64,000 nt of DNA from contig JAFRCN010000004.1 in assembly GCA_017404335.1 (NCBI GenBank), positions 110,442-174,441 of the forward strand, in the 5' to 3' direction. Positions 1 to 8,221 of this stretch are shown piece after piece (position 1 is the first letter of the stretch; every line of letters begins with the position of its first letter). This DNA comes from Candidatus Saccharimonadota bacterium. GTDB lineage: Bacteria; Patescibacteriota; Saccharimonadia; Saccharimonadales; Saccharimonadaceae. The notes below the pieces were generated by a model that was not told the origin of the DNA, did not search any database, and worked only from the letters and a program-made list of their open reading frames with translations. The position numbers and the translations under genes are program-made.

Positions 1-1
1 T

Positions 2-418
2 GGGTTGTCTAACCTTTTGACTGATAATCTGAAAAATTTTGCTAGTTATATTCGTCCGACCAATATTAATAATTTAGACGTTATTACTTGCGGGACTTAC
101 CCACCGAACCCGAGTGAGCTTTTGGCTTCGCAAAAAAATCGAAGGTTGATTTCGGCGCTCAGGAAGTATTACGATATTATTATATTTGATGGCGCTCCGG
201 TTGGAGGATTGGCGGACTCGGTAATTCTTTCGAGCTTTGTGGACGAGACTTTGATCGTGGTAAAAGATGGTAATACTTCGCGGAACGACTTAATGGCGGT
301 GCGGGATTCGCTCGAGAAAGTTGGAGCGAAGATTGCCGGTGTGGTGTTTAATATAGTAAGTCATAAATCATCGAAATATTATTATTACGCTAGCGATTCC
401 GAGCAAGATATTAAATGA
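2..418 (+). CDS. cpsD: BY-kinase (CpsD/CapB-type tyrosine kinase), C-terminal part
   Basis: The reading frame is open to the left edge, so only the last ~138 residues are visible; the P-loop (Walker A) lies outside the window. The visible part starts with GLSNLL, which resembles the segment after Walker A' in BY-kinases, and contains a Walker B-like strand DIIIFDGAP. The C-terminus carries a YYYY cluster, the usual autophosphorylation tail of this family. Members control capsule or exopolysaccharide chain length together with a Wzz-like membrane partner, presumably encoded upstream. It overlaps the phosphatase gene by ATGA, so the two are translationally coupled. The family is confident; the physiological polymer is unknown. 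Confidence 0.85.
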   Translation, partial: GLSNLLTDNLKNFASYIRPTNINNLDVITCGTYPPNPSELLASQKNRRLISALRKYYDIIIFDGAPVGGLADSVILSSFVDETLIVVKDGNTSRNDLMAVRDSLEKVGAKIAGVVFNIVSHKSSKYYYYASDSEQDIK

Positions 419-1125
419 TAGATATACACTCGCATATTATTCCGGGAGTCGACGATGGGGCGGAGACTTTGGTTGATAGTGTGGAAATTATAAGGGAGTT
501 AGCATCTCAAGGGGTGACGGATATTATTGCGACGCCACACTTCGTCGAGGGGTCGGTTTATGAATCGCCGAGGGAGAAGAATAAAGAACTTTTTAGGGAA
601 CTTCTTCAGCTACTTAAGGAGCGTGAAGTCGACGTAAACCTTTATCTAGGAAATGAAATTTATATTACGGAGCGAATTGATCAACTAATCAAGGACGGGA
701 TGGTTTCGACCTTAGCGGATAGCAAGTATATTTTAGTTGAACTTCCGTTAAATGGCGAGTATTCGAATTATGAAGATATTTTAGAAAGTTTAGGGTATTT
801 CGGGTATCAAGTGATTCTGGCACATCCAGAGAGGTATGGGATTTTTCAGGAAGATTATTCCAGGCTAATGAATCTATGCGAGATGGGGATTTTACTACAA
901 TGTAATATCGGAAGCGTGATAGGAAAATATGGAAAAGACGTCAAAAAACAAGTCAAAAGATTGATGAAGGAAAAGAGAGTGTTTTGTTTTGGGAGCGACA
1001 TGCACCATGCGCGGGGTAAGAACGAGATTGTTCGGGCGATGAAAAAAATGCGAAAGTATTATAACGATAGTGAACTAGAGCGGGTTTTGGTAAAAAATCC
1101 GCGAAGCATCTTGAAAAATTCTTAA
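415..1125 (+). CDS. cpsB: PHP-type protein tyrosine phosphatase, CpsB/CapC (YwqE) family
   Basis: A 236-residue protein starting with DIHSHIIPGVDDG (residues 3-15), the first metal-binding motif of the PHP fold. It also has ATPHF (~40-44), AHPERY (~137) and GSDMHH (~195), which supply further metal ligands. CpsB/YwqE enzymes are Mn-dependent phosphatases that dephosphorylate the BY-kinase Tyr cluster, and the 4-bp overlap with the kinase gene fits this antagonistic pair. The length is close to the family norm (~240-255). The gene ends just before the promoter of the ribosomal operon. Confidence 0.9.
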   Translation: MIDIHSHIIPGVDDGAETLVDSVEIIRELASQGVTDIIATPHFVEGSVYESPREKNKELFRELLQLLKEREVDVNLYLGNEIYITERIDQLIKDGMVSTLADSKYILVELPLNGEYSNYEDILESLGYFGYQVILAHPERYGIFQEDYSRLMNLCEMGILLQCNIGSVIGKYGKDVKKQVKRLMKEKRVFCFGSDMHHARGKNEIVRAMKKMRKYYNDSELERVLVKNPRSILKNS

Positions 1126-1139
1126 AGGTGTGCTATAAT
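1111..1139 (+). promoter_or_regulatory. Promoter of the rplC ribosomal operon
   Basis: TTGAAA (1111-1116), 17-nt spacer and TATAAT (1134-1139), with the 12-mer GTGTGCTATAAT including an extended -10. The -35 lies inside the 3' end of cpsB. A start point near 1146 gives a ~178-nt leader before rplC. Confidence 0.8.
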
Positions 1140-1145
1140 GGAAGG

Positions 1146-1320
1146 GTTATACCTAGACGAAAGGATAGGTCCGCTTCTTGAATTGCGGAAACCGGCCTAT
1201 AAGTCTAGTTTTAATCGTGCGTTTTGCTTGGTGTACAGAGGCAAAACTCACAAAAAAGCGCTTATAGGGCGCGTGGAGAAAACCTAGAATCATCTAGGGG
1301 TAAAATTAAAGGAAAGGAAT
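1146..1320 (+). promoter_or_regulatory. Structured 5' leader of the ribosomal operon
   Basis: The leader can form CTAGAC(1153)/GTCTAG(1203), enclosing ATAGG(1165)/CCTAT(1196) and CCGC(1171)/GCGG(1185). These are followed by GTTTTGC(1221)/GCAAAAC(1241) and CCTAG(1283)/CTAGG(1294). The Shine-Dalgarno (AAAGGAAAGG) follows directly. Long leaders in front of S10-type operons often bind a ribosomal protein (L4 in Enterobacteria) for autogenous control; that role here is inference. rpsJ, normally the first gene, is absent. Confidence 0.6.
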
Positions 1321-1323
1321 AGG

Positions 1324-1944
1324 ATGCAAGTCATTCTCGGCACCAAAATTGGTATGACCCAGATTATCGGCGAAGATGGTGTAGTTACTCCGGTGACTAT
1401 TCTGCAAGCCGGTCCGTGCGCAGTGACTCAGATAAAAACTGTCGAAACCGACGGTTATAATGCTGTGCAAGTGGGCTACGGTCAGGGTAAGAATCTGAGC
1501 AAGTCGGTTTCCGGCCACGTAAAAAAGGCTGGTGAAAATATTAATCCTAAAGTCTTGAAGGAGTTTCGCGTTGAGGCGGTTCCGGAAGGCATGAAGCTTG
1601 GGGATACCCTGACGGTCGAAAGTTTCAAGTTAGGGGATAAGGTTGCAGTGACTGGTACGAGTAAAGGTAAGGGGTATGCTGGTACGGTAAAGCGCTGGAA
1701 CTTTAACGAATCTCGCAATACACATGGTTTTAAGGGCGACATTCGTAAAGTTGGTTCGATTGGTTCGATGTATCCGCAGAAAGTTTGGAAAGGTAAGAAA
1801 ATGCCTGGACGAATGGGACACGATACGGTTACGGTTAAGAATTTAATAGTAGCTTATATCGATGCGGAAAATAATCTAATCGGCCTAAAGGGCGCAGTGC
1901 CTGGCCCGCGCAAAGGAATCGTAAGCGTAGAGGGAAAGGAGTAA
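1324..1944 (+). CDS. rplC: 50S ribosomal protein L3
   Basis: A 206-residue protein of normal length, with the L3 start MQVILGTKIGMTQI and the conserved segment GRMGHDTVTVKNL near residue 160. L3 is an early 23S rRNA-binding protein near the peptidyl-transferase centre. The start has a strong AAAGGAAAGG Shine-Dalgarno. It is the first gene of this operon because rpsJ is missing upstream. The next gene, rplD, follows after a 1-nt gap. Confidence 0.98.
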   Translation: MQVILGTKIGMTQIIGEDGVVTPVTILQAGPCAVTQIKTVETDGYNAVQVGYGQGKNLSKSVSGHVKKAGENINPKVLKEFRVEAVPEGMKLGDTLTVESFKLGDKVAVTGTSKGKGYAGTVKRWNFNESRNTHGFKGDIRKVGSIGSMYPQKVWKGKKMPGRMGHDTVTVKNLIVAYIDAENNLIGLKGAVPGPRKGIVSVEGKE

Positions 1945-1945
1945 T

Positions 1946-2542
1946 ATGGCTTTAAATAAAGATATTTTCGGTTTAACTGTAGAAAATCATGAACTCGTAA
2001 AACTCGCTTACGATGCATATCTGGCTAATTCGCGTAGTTCGCACGCTAAAACTTTGAAGCGGGGTGAAGTATCTGGCGGTGGCAAGAAACCTTGGAAGCA
2101 AAAAGGGACTGGTCGCGCGCGATTTGGTTCGACGAGGAACCCGATTTGGCGTCATGGTGGCGTGGCATTTGGGCGAACGGGCGAAGAAAACTTTACCAAG
2201 AAGATTTCGAAGTCTTCGAAACTGCTCGCGGTAAGGCAAGCTTTGTCAATGAAAAATGCAGATAAGGCGGTGTTTACTTTAGCTAAGGACGTTAAATTGA
2301 CTGGGAAGACTAAGGACGCAGCGAAAGTACTCAAGGATATGAAACTAGAAGGCAAGAATGTACTCGCGGTCGCGGCGGAGAAGACTCCGGAAGTTCTACG
2401 TTCGACGAATAATCTTCCGAATGTAAAATTAGTACGCGCGACTTATCTAAATGTATTCGATATCATGAATGCGGACGCGGTAGTATTTTCGGAAGCGGCT
2501 TTGAAGGCTACGGAAAAATGGCTTTTAGGAGAGGAGAAGTAA
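1946..2542 (+). CDS. rplD: 50S ribosomal protein L4
   Basis: A 198-residue L4. The Gly/Arg/Lys-rich exit-tunnel loop KKPWKQKGTGRARFGS (residues ~47-62) and GGVAFGRTGEENF identify it. L4 lines the polypeptide exit tunnel and in several bacteria represses its own operon through the leader RNA; that the leader here is its target is only inference. It lies in the standard order between L3 and L23. Confidence 0.97.
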   Translation: MALNKDIFGLTVENHELVKLAYDAYLANSRSSHAKTLKRGEVSGGGKKPWKQKGTGRARFGSTRNPIWRHGGVAFGRTGEENFTKKISKSSKLLAVRQALSMKNADKAVFTLAKDVKLTGKTKDAAKVLKDMKLEGKNVLAVAAEKTPEVLRSTNNLPNVKLVRATYLNVFDIMNADAVVFSEAALKATEKWLLGEEK

Positions 2543-2543
2543 G

Positions 2544-2945
2544 ATGGCGGAAAAGAAGAGTGATATTAAGTTGAATATTTTAGAGCCGAGAGCGACTGAA
2601 AAGAGCTATCTCGAGCAGACGAACCGAATCTACGTTTTTCCGGTAAAGAAGACTATGGGGAAGCAAGAAATTGCGAAGATGGTCGAGGAAGAATTTAAGG
2701 TTACGGTGACGGATGTGCGAACTTTGATTCGCAACGGTAAAAAGACGAAGTTTAGCAAAGGTAAGCACGCATATCCTGGGATTACACATCGACAGGATAA
2801 AAAGTTTGCTTACGTTAGATTAAAGCAAGGTGATTCGATTCGTGTATTCGATGAGCCTGAAGATAATAAAACCAGCGCAAAGGAAGCCCCGAAGGCTGAG
2901 AAAGCTAAAAAGGCGGACAAGAATGCAGGTAAGGAGAATAAATAA
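2544..2945 (+). CDS. rplW: 50S ribosomal protein L23
   Basis: 133 residues: an L23 core (EPRATEKSYLE...NRIYVFPVKKTMGKQEIAKMVEEEF) followed by a ~35-residue Lys/Ala/Glu-rich tail that most L23 proteins lack. L23 sits at the tunnel exit and docks trigger factor and SRP. Its stop codon overlaps the rplB start (TAATG). Similar charged tails occur on S17, L24, L22, S5 and L17 in this window. Confidence 0.95.
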   Translation: MAEKKSDIKLNILEPRATEKSYLEQTNRIYVFPVKKTMGKQEIAKMVEEEFKVTVTDVRTLIRNGKKTKFSKGKHAYPGITHRQDKKFAYVRLKQGDSIRVFDEPEDNKTSAKEAPKAEKAKKADKNAGKENK

Positions 2946-3781
2946 TGGCAATTAAAGCATATCGCCCGATTACACCGGCGCAACGTCAAAAGACGACCGA
3001 AGATTACGATCAGATTACGACGAACAAGCCGATGAAATCGTTACTTGCGGCGAAGAAACAACAGGCTGGAAAGAACAACCAGGGCCGAATTACGGTGAGG
3101 CATCGCGGGGGCGGAGTTAAGAGACACTATCGTATTGTGACTTATAAGCTCCCAACGAATTTGACATTTACCGTAGAGGAAATCGAGTATGACCCGAATC
3201 GTTCGGCTCGAATTGCTCGGGTGAAGGACGAAAACGGAGTATATTATTATGTACTCGCGGATACGAAGATGACTAAAGGAACGACGTTTAAGACGGGAAA
3301 TGAAATCGAGGTCGAGGATTCTTCGAGAATGCCGCTCGAGAACATTCCGGTCGGTACGTTTGTTTACGCGGTCGAGTTAACGCCGGGTAAAGGCGCGCAG
3401 ATGGTCCGCGCGGCTGGGGCTTCGGCGCAGTTAATGGCAAAAGAGAATGGTTACGCTACGCTGAAGATGCCGTCTGGCGAAGTGCGCAAAGTTTTGACAA
3501 CTTGCGAAGCTTCGATCGGAACGGTTTCGAACGTTCAACACCAAAACGTGAAGATTGGCGCCGCGGGTCGAAAGCGCCGTAAGGGTATTCGCCCGACGGT
3601 GAGAGGTGTTGTAATGAACGCGACGGACCACCCGCACGGTGGTGGTGACGGTGGTCGTCACGGTTCGGGTAAAGCGCCGAGGACGCCTTGGGGTCAACTT
3701 ACGCTTGGATACCGTACTCGTCATAATAAGAAAACTAATAAAATGATCGTGCGCAGTCGCCACGAAGGAAAGAGGAAATAA
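2945..3781 (+). CDS. rplB: 50S ribosomal protein L2
   Basis: 278 residues, full length. The C-terminal [14 protein letters not shown] segment (~residues 229-242) contains the conserved His needed for peptidyl-transferase centre assembly, and [17 protein letters not shown] marks the N-terminal RNA-binding part. Its start overlaps the L23 stop and its stop overlaps the S19 start, both as TAATG, so translation is probably coupled along the three genes. Confidence 0.98.
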   Translation: MAIKAYRPITPAQRQKTTEDYDQITTNKPMKSLLAAKKQQAGKNNQGRITVRHRGGGVKRHYRIVTYKLPTNLTFTVEEIEYDPNRSARIARVKDENGVYYYVLADTKMTKGTTFKTGNEIEVEDSSRMPLENIPVGTFVYAVELTPGKGAQMVRAAGASAQLMAKENGYATLKMPSGEVRKVLTTCEASIGTVSNVQHQNVKIGAAGRKRRKGIRPTVRGVVMNATDHPHGGGDGGRHGSGKAPRTPWGQLTLGYRTRHNKKTNKMIVRSRHEGKRK

Positions 3782-4074
3782 TGTCGAGGAGTCTTAAGAA
3801 AGGTCTATTCGTAGACTATAAACTCGCGAAAAAAGTTGCCGCACTTTCCAGCGAAGATCGCACCGTAATTAAAACTTGGGCGCGTCAGTCGACGATTTCT
3901 CCGGAGATGGTCGGTCGAACAATTGCCGTGCATAACGGTAAAGTTCACGTCCCGGTATTTATTTCGGAAAATATGGTGGGTCACAAGCTTGGTGAATTTG
4001 CGCCAACTCGTAAATTTAAGCGCCATGGTGGTAAGAAAGCAGCGGAAGCAGCGGCGGCGAAAGGAAAGGCGTAA
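3781..4074 (+). CDS. rpsS: 30S ribosomal protein S19
   Basis: 97 residues, beginning [15 protein letters not shown], with the signature [22 protein letters not shown]19 binds 16S rRNA in the head of the small subunit together with S13. Length and order (L2-S19-L22) are standard. Confidence 0.98.
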   Translation: MSRSLKKGLFVDYKLAKKVAALSSEDRTVIKTWARQSTISPEMVGRTIAVHNGKVHVPVFISENMVGHKLGEFAPTRKFKRHGGKKAAEAAAAKGKA

Positions 4075-4077
4075 AAT

Positions 4078-4479
4078 ATGGCAGATACTTATTTTGCACA
4101 TGCATACGAAAAAGGAATCGACTCTATGCCGAGGAAGACTAGTATAGTCGCTTCGCTGGTTAGGGATCGATACGTGGCGGATGCGGTAGTGATTTTGGAA
4201 AATACGCCGAGAAGGGCTGCCCGGGCAGTTTTGAAGGCGGTAGAGAGCGCAAATGCGAATTTACTCAATAATTCGAAGGTTTCGATTGATCCGAAAACTG
4301 TTCGGATTGCGAGAATTTTTGTAACGAGCGGGACTCGGATTCGTCGGTATGTGCCGGCGTCGCGTGGTCGTGCGCTTCCATATGAGAAGATTAGTAGCAA
4401 TATATTCGTCGAGGTCGCCGGCGAAGAGAAAGTAAAGAAAGCTGCCGAGAAAAAGGCAGAAGCGAAGGAGAAAAAGTAA
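4078..4479 (+). CDS. rplV: 50S ribosomal protein L22
   Basis: 133 residues. The core (PRKTSIVASLVRDRYVADAVVILENTPRRAARAV and the tunnel-lining hairpin TSGTRIRRYVPASRGRA) is recognisable as L22. A short N-terminal extension precedes PRKTS and a Lys/Ala-rich tail follows. L22 lines the exit tunnel. An internal Met at residue 16 (MPRKTS) is an alternative start, but the upstream ATG sits close after rpsS and is kept. Confidence 0.93.
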   Translation: MADTYFAHAYEKGIDSMPRKTSIVASLVRDRYVADAVVILENTPRRAARAVLKAVESANANLLNNSKVSIDPKTVRIARIFVTSGTRIRRYVPASRGRALPYEKISSNIFVEVAGEEKVKKAAEKKAEAKEKK

Positions 4480-4480
4480 T

Positions 4481-5107
4481 ATGGGTCAAAAGGTTAATCC
4501 CATCTCTTACCGTCTCCAAGTCAGCAAGGACTGGTCTTCGAAATGGTTTGTCCGTAAGAGTGACTTTAAGCGCTGGCTTGTCGAAGACGACAAAATTCGC
4601 AATTTAATCGAGGAACGCTATAAAGCTCGTCCGACGGTTGCGCGAATTAATATTGAACGCTCCGCAAATCTTACGACGATTACGATTGCAACGGCTAAAG
4701 CTGGCGCGGTAATCGGTAAGCAAGGCGCGGGCATTAACGAGCTGAAAGCTCAGCTCGAAAAAATCGTCGAAGGTCCGATTCGGATTAACGTCGAAGAAGT
4801 AAGAAAACCAGAGCTTAACGCGAAATTGGTTGCGGAGAATATCGGTTTTCAGCTTGGTAAACGGATGAATTTCCGACGAGCAGTCAAGATGGCGCTTCAG
4901 TCGTCGATGAATGCGGGCGCGAAGGGGGTTCGTATTGAGGTTGCTGGGCGTCTAAATGGCGCGGAAATGAGCCGACGCGAAAAGTTTATTGAGGGTTCGG
5001 TTCCTCTACACACTTTGCGCGCGGATATCGATTTCTATTGCCATCATGCGCCGACAATTGCCGGAATTGTGGGGGTAAAGGTCTGGATTTATAAGGGGGA
5101 GAAATAA
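4481..5107 (+). CDS. rpsC: 30S ribosomal protein S3
   Basis: 208 residues, starting GQKVNPISYRLQVSKDWSSKWF. The type II KH domain carries AVIGKQGAGINELKAQL (~residues 70-86), and the C-terminal domain includes GVRIEVAGRLNGAEMSRREKF. S3 lies at the mRNA entry channel. It is close to normal length without a long tail. rplP follows after 2 nt, leaving no room for rpmC. Confidence 0.97.
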   Translation: MGQKVNPISYRLQVSKDWSSKWFVRKSDFKRWLVEDDKIRNLIEERYKARPTVARINIERSANLTTITIATAKAGAVIGKQGAGINELKAQLEKIVEGPIRINVEEVRKPELNAKLVAENIGFQLGKRMNFRRAVKMALQSSMNAGAKGVRIEVAGRLNGAEMSRREKFIEGSVPLHTLRADIDFYCHHAPTIAGIVGVKVWIYKGEK

Positions 5108-5109
5108 TC

Positions 5110-5529
5110 ATGGCTATTTTACTTCCAAAGAAAACTGCGCACCGCAAGGTCCGCAAGGGCAAAAACGAAGGCGTCGCGACGCGCTGTAATACGGTAGCGT
5201 TTGGCGACTACGGGCTAATGTCGCTTGATAACGAGCGGATTAACTCGCGTCAGATTGAGGCGGCTCGCCAGGCGATTACGCGTTATATTAAGCGTGGTGG
5301 TAAAATCTGGATTCGGATTTTCCCGCATACGCCGGTGACCAAGAAGCCGTTAGATGTAAAAATGGGTTCGGGGAAGGGTGAACCGCAGTTTTATGTTGCT
5401 AAGGTTAAGGCCGGTACGGTGATGTTTGAAATTGCCGACGTAACCGACGAGCAGGCGAAAGAAGCTTTGCGTTTGGCGTCGCACAAATTGCCGGTCAAAT
5501 GTAAAATTATAAAGAAAGAGGAGTTCTAA
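5110..5529 (+). CDS. rplP: 50S ribosomal protein L16
   Basis: 139 residues with the L16 core [18 protein letters not shown] and [24 protein letters not shown]16 organises the tRNA A-site region of the large subunit. In most bacteria rpmC (L29) lies between this gene and rpsQ; here rpsQ starts 2 nt after the stop, so L29 is absent from its usual place. Confidence 0.97.
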   Translation: MAILLPKKTAHRKVRKGKNEGVATRCNTVAFGDYGLMSLDNERINSRQIEAARQAITRYIKRGGKIWIRIFPHTPVTKKPLDVKMGSGKGEPQFYVAKVKAGTVMFEIADVTDEQAKEALRLASHKLPVKCKIIKKEEF

Positions 5530-5530
5530 G

Positions 5531-5899
5531 ATGGCACACACTTTAATTGGGACTGTGACTTCCGATAAGCGCGATAAGACCATTACCGTCTCCATCGTGA
5601 ATCGGGAAACACATCCGTTGTACCGAAAACAATACACTAAAACTCGTAAATACACCGCTCACGACGAAAAGAACGAAGCAAAAATGGGCGACCGAGTTGA
5701 GATTGTGCAGGTTGCACCGATTTCGAAGACAAAGTCGTTTAAGCTGGTTCGAATTATCGAAAGATCGCGTGGGACAGTTGAGCTTAAAGAAGATGTAAAC
5801 ACCGTCGCGGAAGAGAAAAAGGTCGGCGCGGACGAAGCGGTAAGACAGGCTCGGGTTGCTGAAAAGAAAGCCGAGAAGTCTGAAGGGGAGGAAGCGTAA
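5531..5899 (+). CDS. rpsQ: 30S ribosomal protein S17 with charged C-terminal extension
   Basis: 122 residues compared with ~85 in most bacteria. Residues 1-82 are the S17 OB-fold ([42 protein letters not shown]). The remaining ~40 residues are a Glu/Lys/Ala-rich tail. S17 is a primary 16S rRNA-binding protein. The stop overlaps the rplN start as TAATG. Confidence 0.95.
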   Translation: MAHTLIGTVTSDKRDKTITVSIVNRETHPLYRKQYTKTRKYTAHDEKNEAKMGDRVEIVQVAPISKTKSFKLVRIIERSRGTVELKEDVNTVAEEKKVGADEAVRQARVAEKKAEKSEGEEA

Positions 5900-6267
5900 T
5901 GATTCAACAAGAAACAAGACTCAAAGTTGCGGATAACTCGGGCGCGAAAGAGCTTGGCGTGATTCGCGTACTGGGCGGAACTAGGGCGAGGTATGCTCGG
6001 GTTGGCGACATCGTCACCTGCTCGGTCAAAGACGCTTCGCCGACCGGTAACGTCAAGAAAAAGGCGGTCGTAAAGGCGGTAATTGTCCGAACGGTAGCGC
6101 CGATTCGACGCCCGGATGGTTCGACGATTCGTTTCGACGAAAACGCGGCGGTACTTGTCAACGAAGATAAAACTCCTAAGGGAACACGTGTGTTCGGACC
6201 GATTCCTAGGGAGCTTCGTGATGCAGGATTTACCAAGATTATTAGCTTAGCTCCGGAGGTACTCTAA
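5899..6267 (+). CDS. rplN: 50S ribosomal protein L14
   Basis: 122 residues, exactly the usual length. [19 protein letters not shown] and [24 protein letters not shown] are diagnostic for L14, which contacts L19 and forms an intersubunit bridge. Position after S17 is standard. Confidence 0.98.
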   Translation: MIQQETRLKVADNSGAKELGVIRVLGGTRARYARVGDIVTCSVKDASPTGNVKKKAVVKAVIVRTVAPIRRPDGSTIRFDENAAVLVNEDKTPKGTRVFGPIPRELRDAGFTKIISLAPEVL

Positions 6268-6268
6268 T

Positions 6269-6583
6269 ATGGCACAGAATTTAAAGATTAACGATAAAGT
6301 TTTAGTAATTTCTGGTAGCCATAAGGGTACGGAAGCTAAGATTGCGAAAGTTGATCCGAAAGCCGGGAAGGCTTACCTAGAAGGGGTTGGATTAGTCGAA
6401 CGACATCTAAGGAAATCCTATCTTAATCCGGCTGGCGGTAAGAAAACCGTTCATCTCGGGATTGATTTATCGAATTTGAAGTTAGTTGAGGGGGCGAAAT
6501 TCGTGAAGTCTTCTGTGAAAAAAGTTGACAAAGAGGATAAGAAAGCTAAGAAAGCTAAGAAAGCTAAGAAAGGAGCTAAATAA
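6269..6583 (+). CDS. rplX: 50S ribosomal protein L24
   Basis: 104 residues with a KOW motif at the N-terminus (NDKVLVISGSHKGTEAKIAKVDPKAGKAYLEGV) and a repetitive Lys/Ala tail encoded by a short tandem run of KAK codons (6538-6578). L24 helps nucleate 50S assembly. The stop overlaps the rplE start (TAATG). Confidence 0.95.
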   Translation: MAQNLKINDKVLVISGSHKGTEAKIAKVDPKAGKAYLEGVGLVERHLRKSYLNPAGGKKTVHLGIDLSNLKLVEGAKFVKSSVKKVDKEDKKAKKAKKAKKGAK

Positions 6584-7230
6584 TGGCGGAAAAGAAAACG
6601 GCTGCTAAAGCGACCAAGACTACGACCAAAACTGCAAATTCTGCGGTTAAAACTACGAAGTCTAGCGCTAAAGCACAACCACGCCTAAAGGCTCTCTATA
6701 ATTCAGAGCTAAAGGCGAAACTTTTAAAAGAGCTTGGGCTCAAGAATATCAATCAAGTTCCGGAACTTAAGAAAGTGATTGTTTCGGCTGGGGTTGGTAA
6801 AAAGCGCGAGGACAAGAAGTATACCGAGACCGTAGAGTTAACGCTTGCGAAAATTACGGGTCAGGCAGCGACTTCGCGCCTTGCGAAAAAGTCGATTGCG
6901 ACCTTTAAGATTCGAAAAGGCATGGGGGCGCCGGTAGGCTATCTCACGACTTTACGAAACGACAAGATGTATGAATTCGTTGATCGGTTGATTAATATTG
7001 CATTACCACACGTGCGGGATTTTCACGGCGTGTCGCGTAAAGCTTTTGATGCGCAAGGAAATTACAACTTAGGGCTAAGAGAGCAAACAGTATTCCCGGA
7101 GATTACTTTTGAGGATGCTTCGGTTCTTCATGGTCTTGAGGTTACGTTTATAATTAAAAATGGTTCAAAGGAAGGAAGCACTAAATTGCTAGAACTCTTC
7201 GGAATGCCGTTTGAAAAGGAGAATAAATAG
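6583..7230 (+). CDS. rplE: 50S ribosomal protein L5 with N-terminal extension
   Basis: 215 residues compared with ~180. The first ~32 residues are Lys/Thr/Ala-rich and outside the family core. The core contains VPELKKVIVSAGVG, KSIATFKIRKGMGAPVG and PHVRDFHGVSRKAFD, which identify L5, the 5S rRNA-binding protein that contacts P-site tRNA. The start is set by the TAATG overlap with rplX, so the extension is probably translated. Confidence 0.96.
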   Translation: MAEKKTAAKATKTTTKTANSAVKTTKSSAKAQPRLKALYNSELKAKLLKELGLKNINQVPELKKVIVSAGVGKKREDKKYTETVELTLAKITGQAATSRLAKKSIATFKIRKGMGAPVGYLTTLRNDKMYEFVDRLINIALPHVRDFHGVSRKAFDAQGNYNLGLREQTVFPEITFEDASVLHGLEVTFIIKNGSKEGSTKLLELFGMPFEKENK

Positions 7231-7500
7231 ATGGCTAAGAAATCTGCAGTTCTCCGCGATGAAAAGCGGCAAAAAATGTATGACAAATATAAAGATAAGC
7301 GCGCAGCGTTAAAAGCGGCGGGGGATTTGGAGGGACTCCAGAAGCTTCCGCGAAATAGCTCGCCGACGAGGCTTAAAAATCGAGATCTTCTCGATGGGCG
7401 TCCGCGAGGTTACATGCGCCGATTTGGTTTGTCTCGTATTAACTTCCGGGAAAAAGCTTCGAAAGGCGAAATTCCTGGTGTAACTAAGAGTAGCTGGTAG
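7231..7500 (+). CDS. rpsN: 30S ribosomal protein S14, zinc-free type
   Basis: 89 residues. The C-terminal half ([13 protein letters not shown]...[34 protein letters not shown]) is S14. It has no cysteines, so it belongs to the long C-minus class rather than the short zinc-ribbon class. S14 completes assembly of the 30S head. Position between L5 and S8 is standard. Confidence 0.97.
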   Translation: MAKKSAVLRDEKRQKMYDKYKDKRAALKAAGDLEGLQKLPRNSSPTRLKNRDLLDGRPRGYMRRFGLSRINFREKASKGEIPGVTKSSW

Positions 7501-7516
7501 GAGAAAGGAGAGAAAT

Positions 7517-7918
7517 ATGTCATTACAATCTACAGACCAAGTTGCTGACCTAATTACGCGAATTCGTAACGCGGTAATGGTAGGCAAGAACGAAATTCTC
7601 GTCCCGACTTCTAAATTGAAGGCTGGGGTGGTAGAGGTTTTAGCGAAAAATGGCTATGTGTCTAGCTTTGAGGTGGTCGACGGGGCGCCGAGGGGAACGT
7701 TAAAAGTCGTCATCAATGAGCCGGGAACTATCGCTAAGATTAACGATATTTCGAAGGTTTCTAAGCCGGGCCGAAGAGTTTATTCTTCCGCTGAGGATTT
7801 ACCGACGATTAAGTCTGGGCGGGGGATGGTGATCGTTTCGACTTCGAAAGGTCTCATGACTGGTCGTGAAGCGAAGAAAAATCGTCTTGGTGGCGAAATC
7901 TTAGTGAAAGTTTGGTAA
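7517..7918 (+). CDS. rpsH: 30S ribosomal protein S8
   Basis: 133 residues, typical length. It begins with DQVADLITRIRNAVMVGKNE and has the C-terminal STSKGLMTGREAKKNRLGGEILVKVW, the S8 signature. The Shine-Dalgarno is GGAGAAAGGAG. In other bacteria rplF follows at once; here a 174-bp palindrome begins in the last Trp codon and a surface-protein gene separates the two. Confidence 0.97.
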   Translation: MSLQSTDQVADLITRIRNAVMVGKNEILVPTSKLKAGVVEVLAKNGYVSSFEVVDGAPRGTLKVVINEPGTIAKINDISKVSKPGRRVYSSAEDLPTIKSGRGMVIVSTSKGLMTGREAKKNRLGGEILVKVW

Positions 7919-8087
7919 AAAATATCAGATTTTAAAGCTTGGACTTGTCCGCTTGTAATTTTTACAACGTAAGTCAAGAAAAAATGTCCTTATATTTGGG
8001 ACATTTTTTCATTGTTAAGTTGTAAAAATTACGCGGACAAATCTGGTCTAAATCTCATTCATGCTTTAAAATCTGATATTTTTTACC
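7914..8087 (+). repeat. 174-bp nested palindrome after rpsH
   Basis: The outer arms 7914-7938 and 8063-8087 are perfect inverted copies (25/25); the left one includes the end of the rpsH Trp codon and its stop. Nested inside are TTGTCCGC(7945)/GCGGACAA(8033), GTAATTTTTACAAC(7955)/GTTGTAAAAATTAC(8019) and AAAAAATGTCC(7979)/GGACATTTTTT(7999). It can fold into one long interrupted hairpin and probably ends rpsH transcription. It shares TTGTAATTTTTA and overall architecture with the elements at 33027 and 41665. This palindrome fills most of the 303-nt gap between rpsH and the vWA gene; the rest holds a likely promoter for the latter. Confidence 0.85.
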
Positions 8088-8221
8088 ATGTTTTTATCCA
8101 CAAAACGCTTATCGTTGCATTTTTGAAATTGATTTGTTAAGATGAGGGCATTAATAGCAGTTTAAAAATCGAGGGTGTGGTGAACTTATTGTTTATTCGA
8201 TTGAGTAAAGGAGAATAAAGG

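Noticed and set aside
5107..5110. Hidden small L29 gene between rpsC/rplP and rpsQ
   Set aside because: Gaps are 1-2 nt and no L29-like segment is fused to the ends of S3, L16 or S17.
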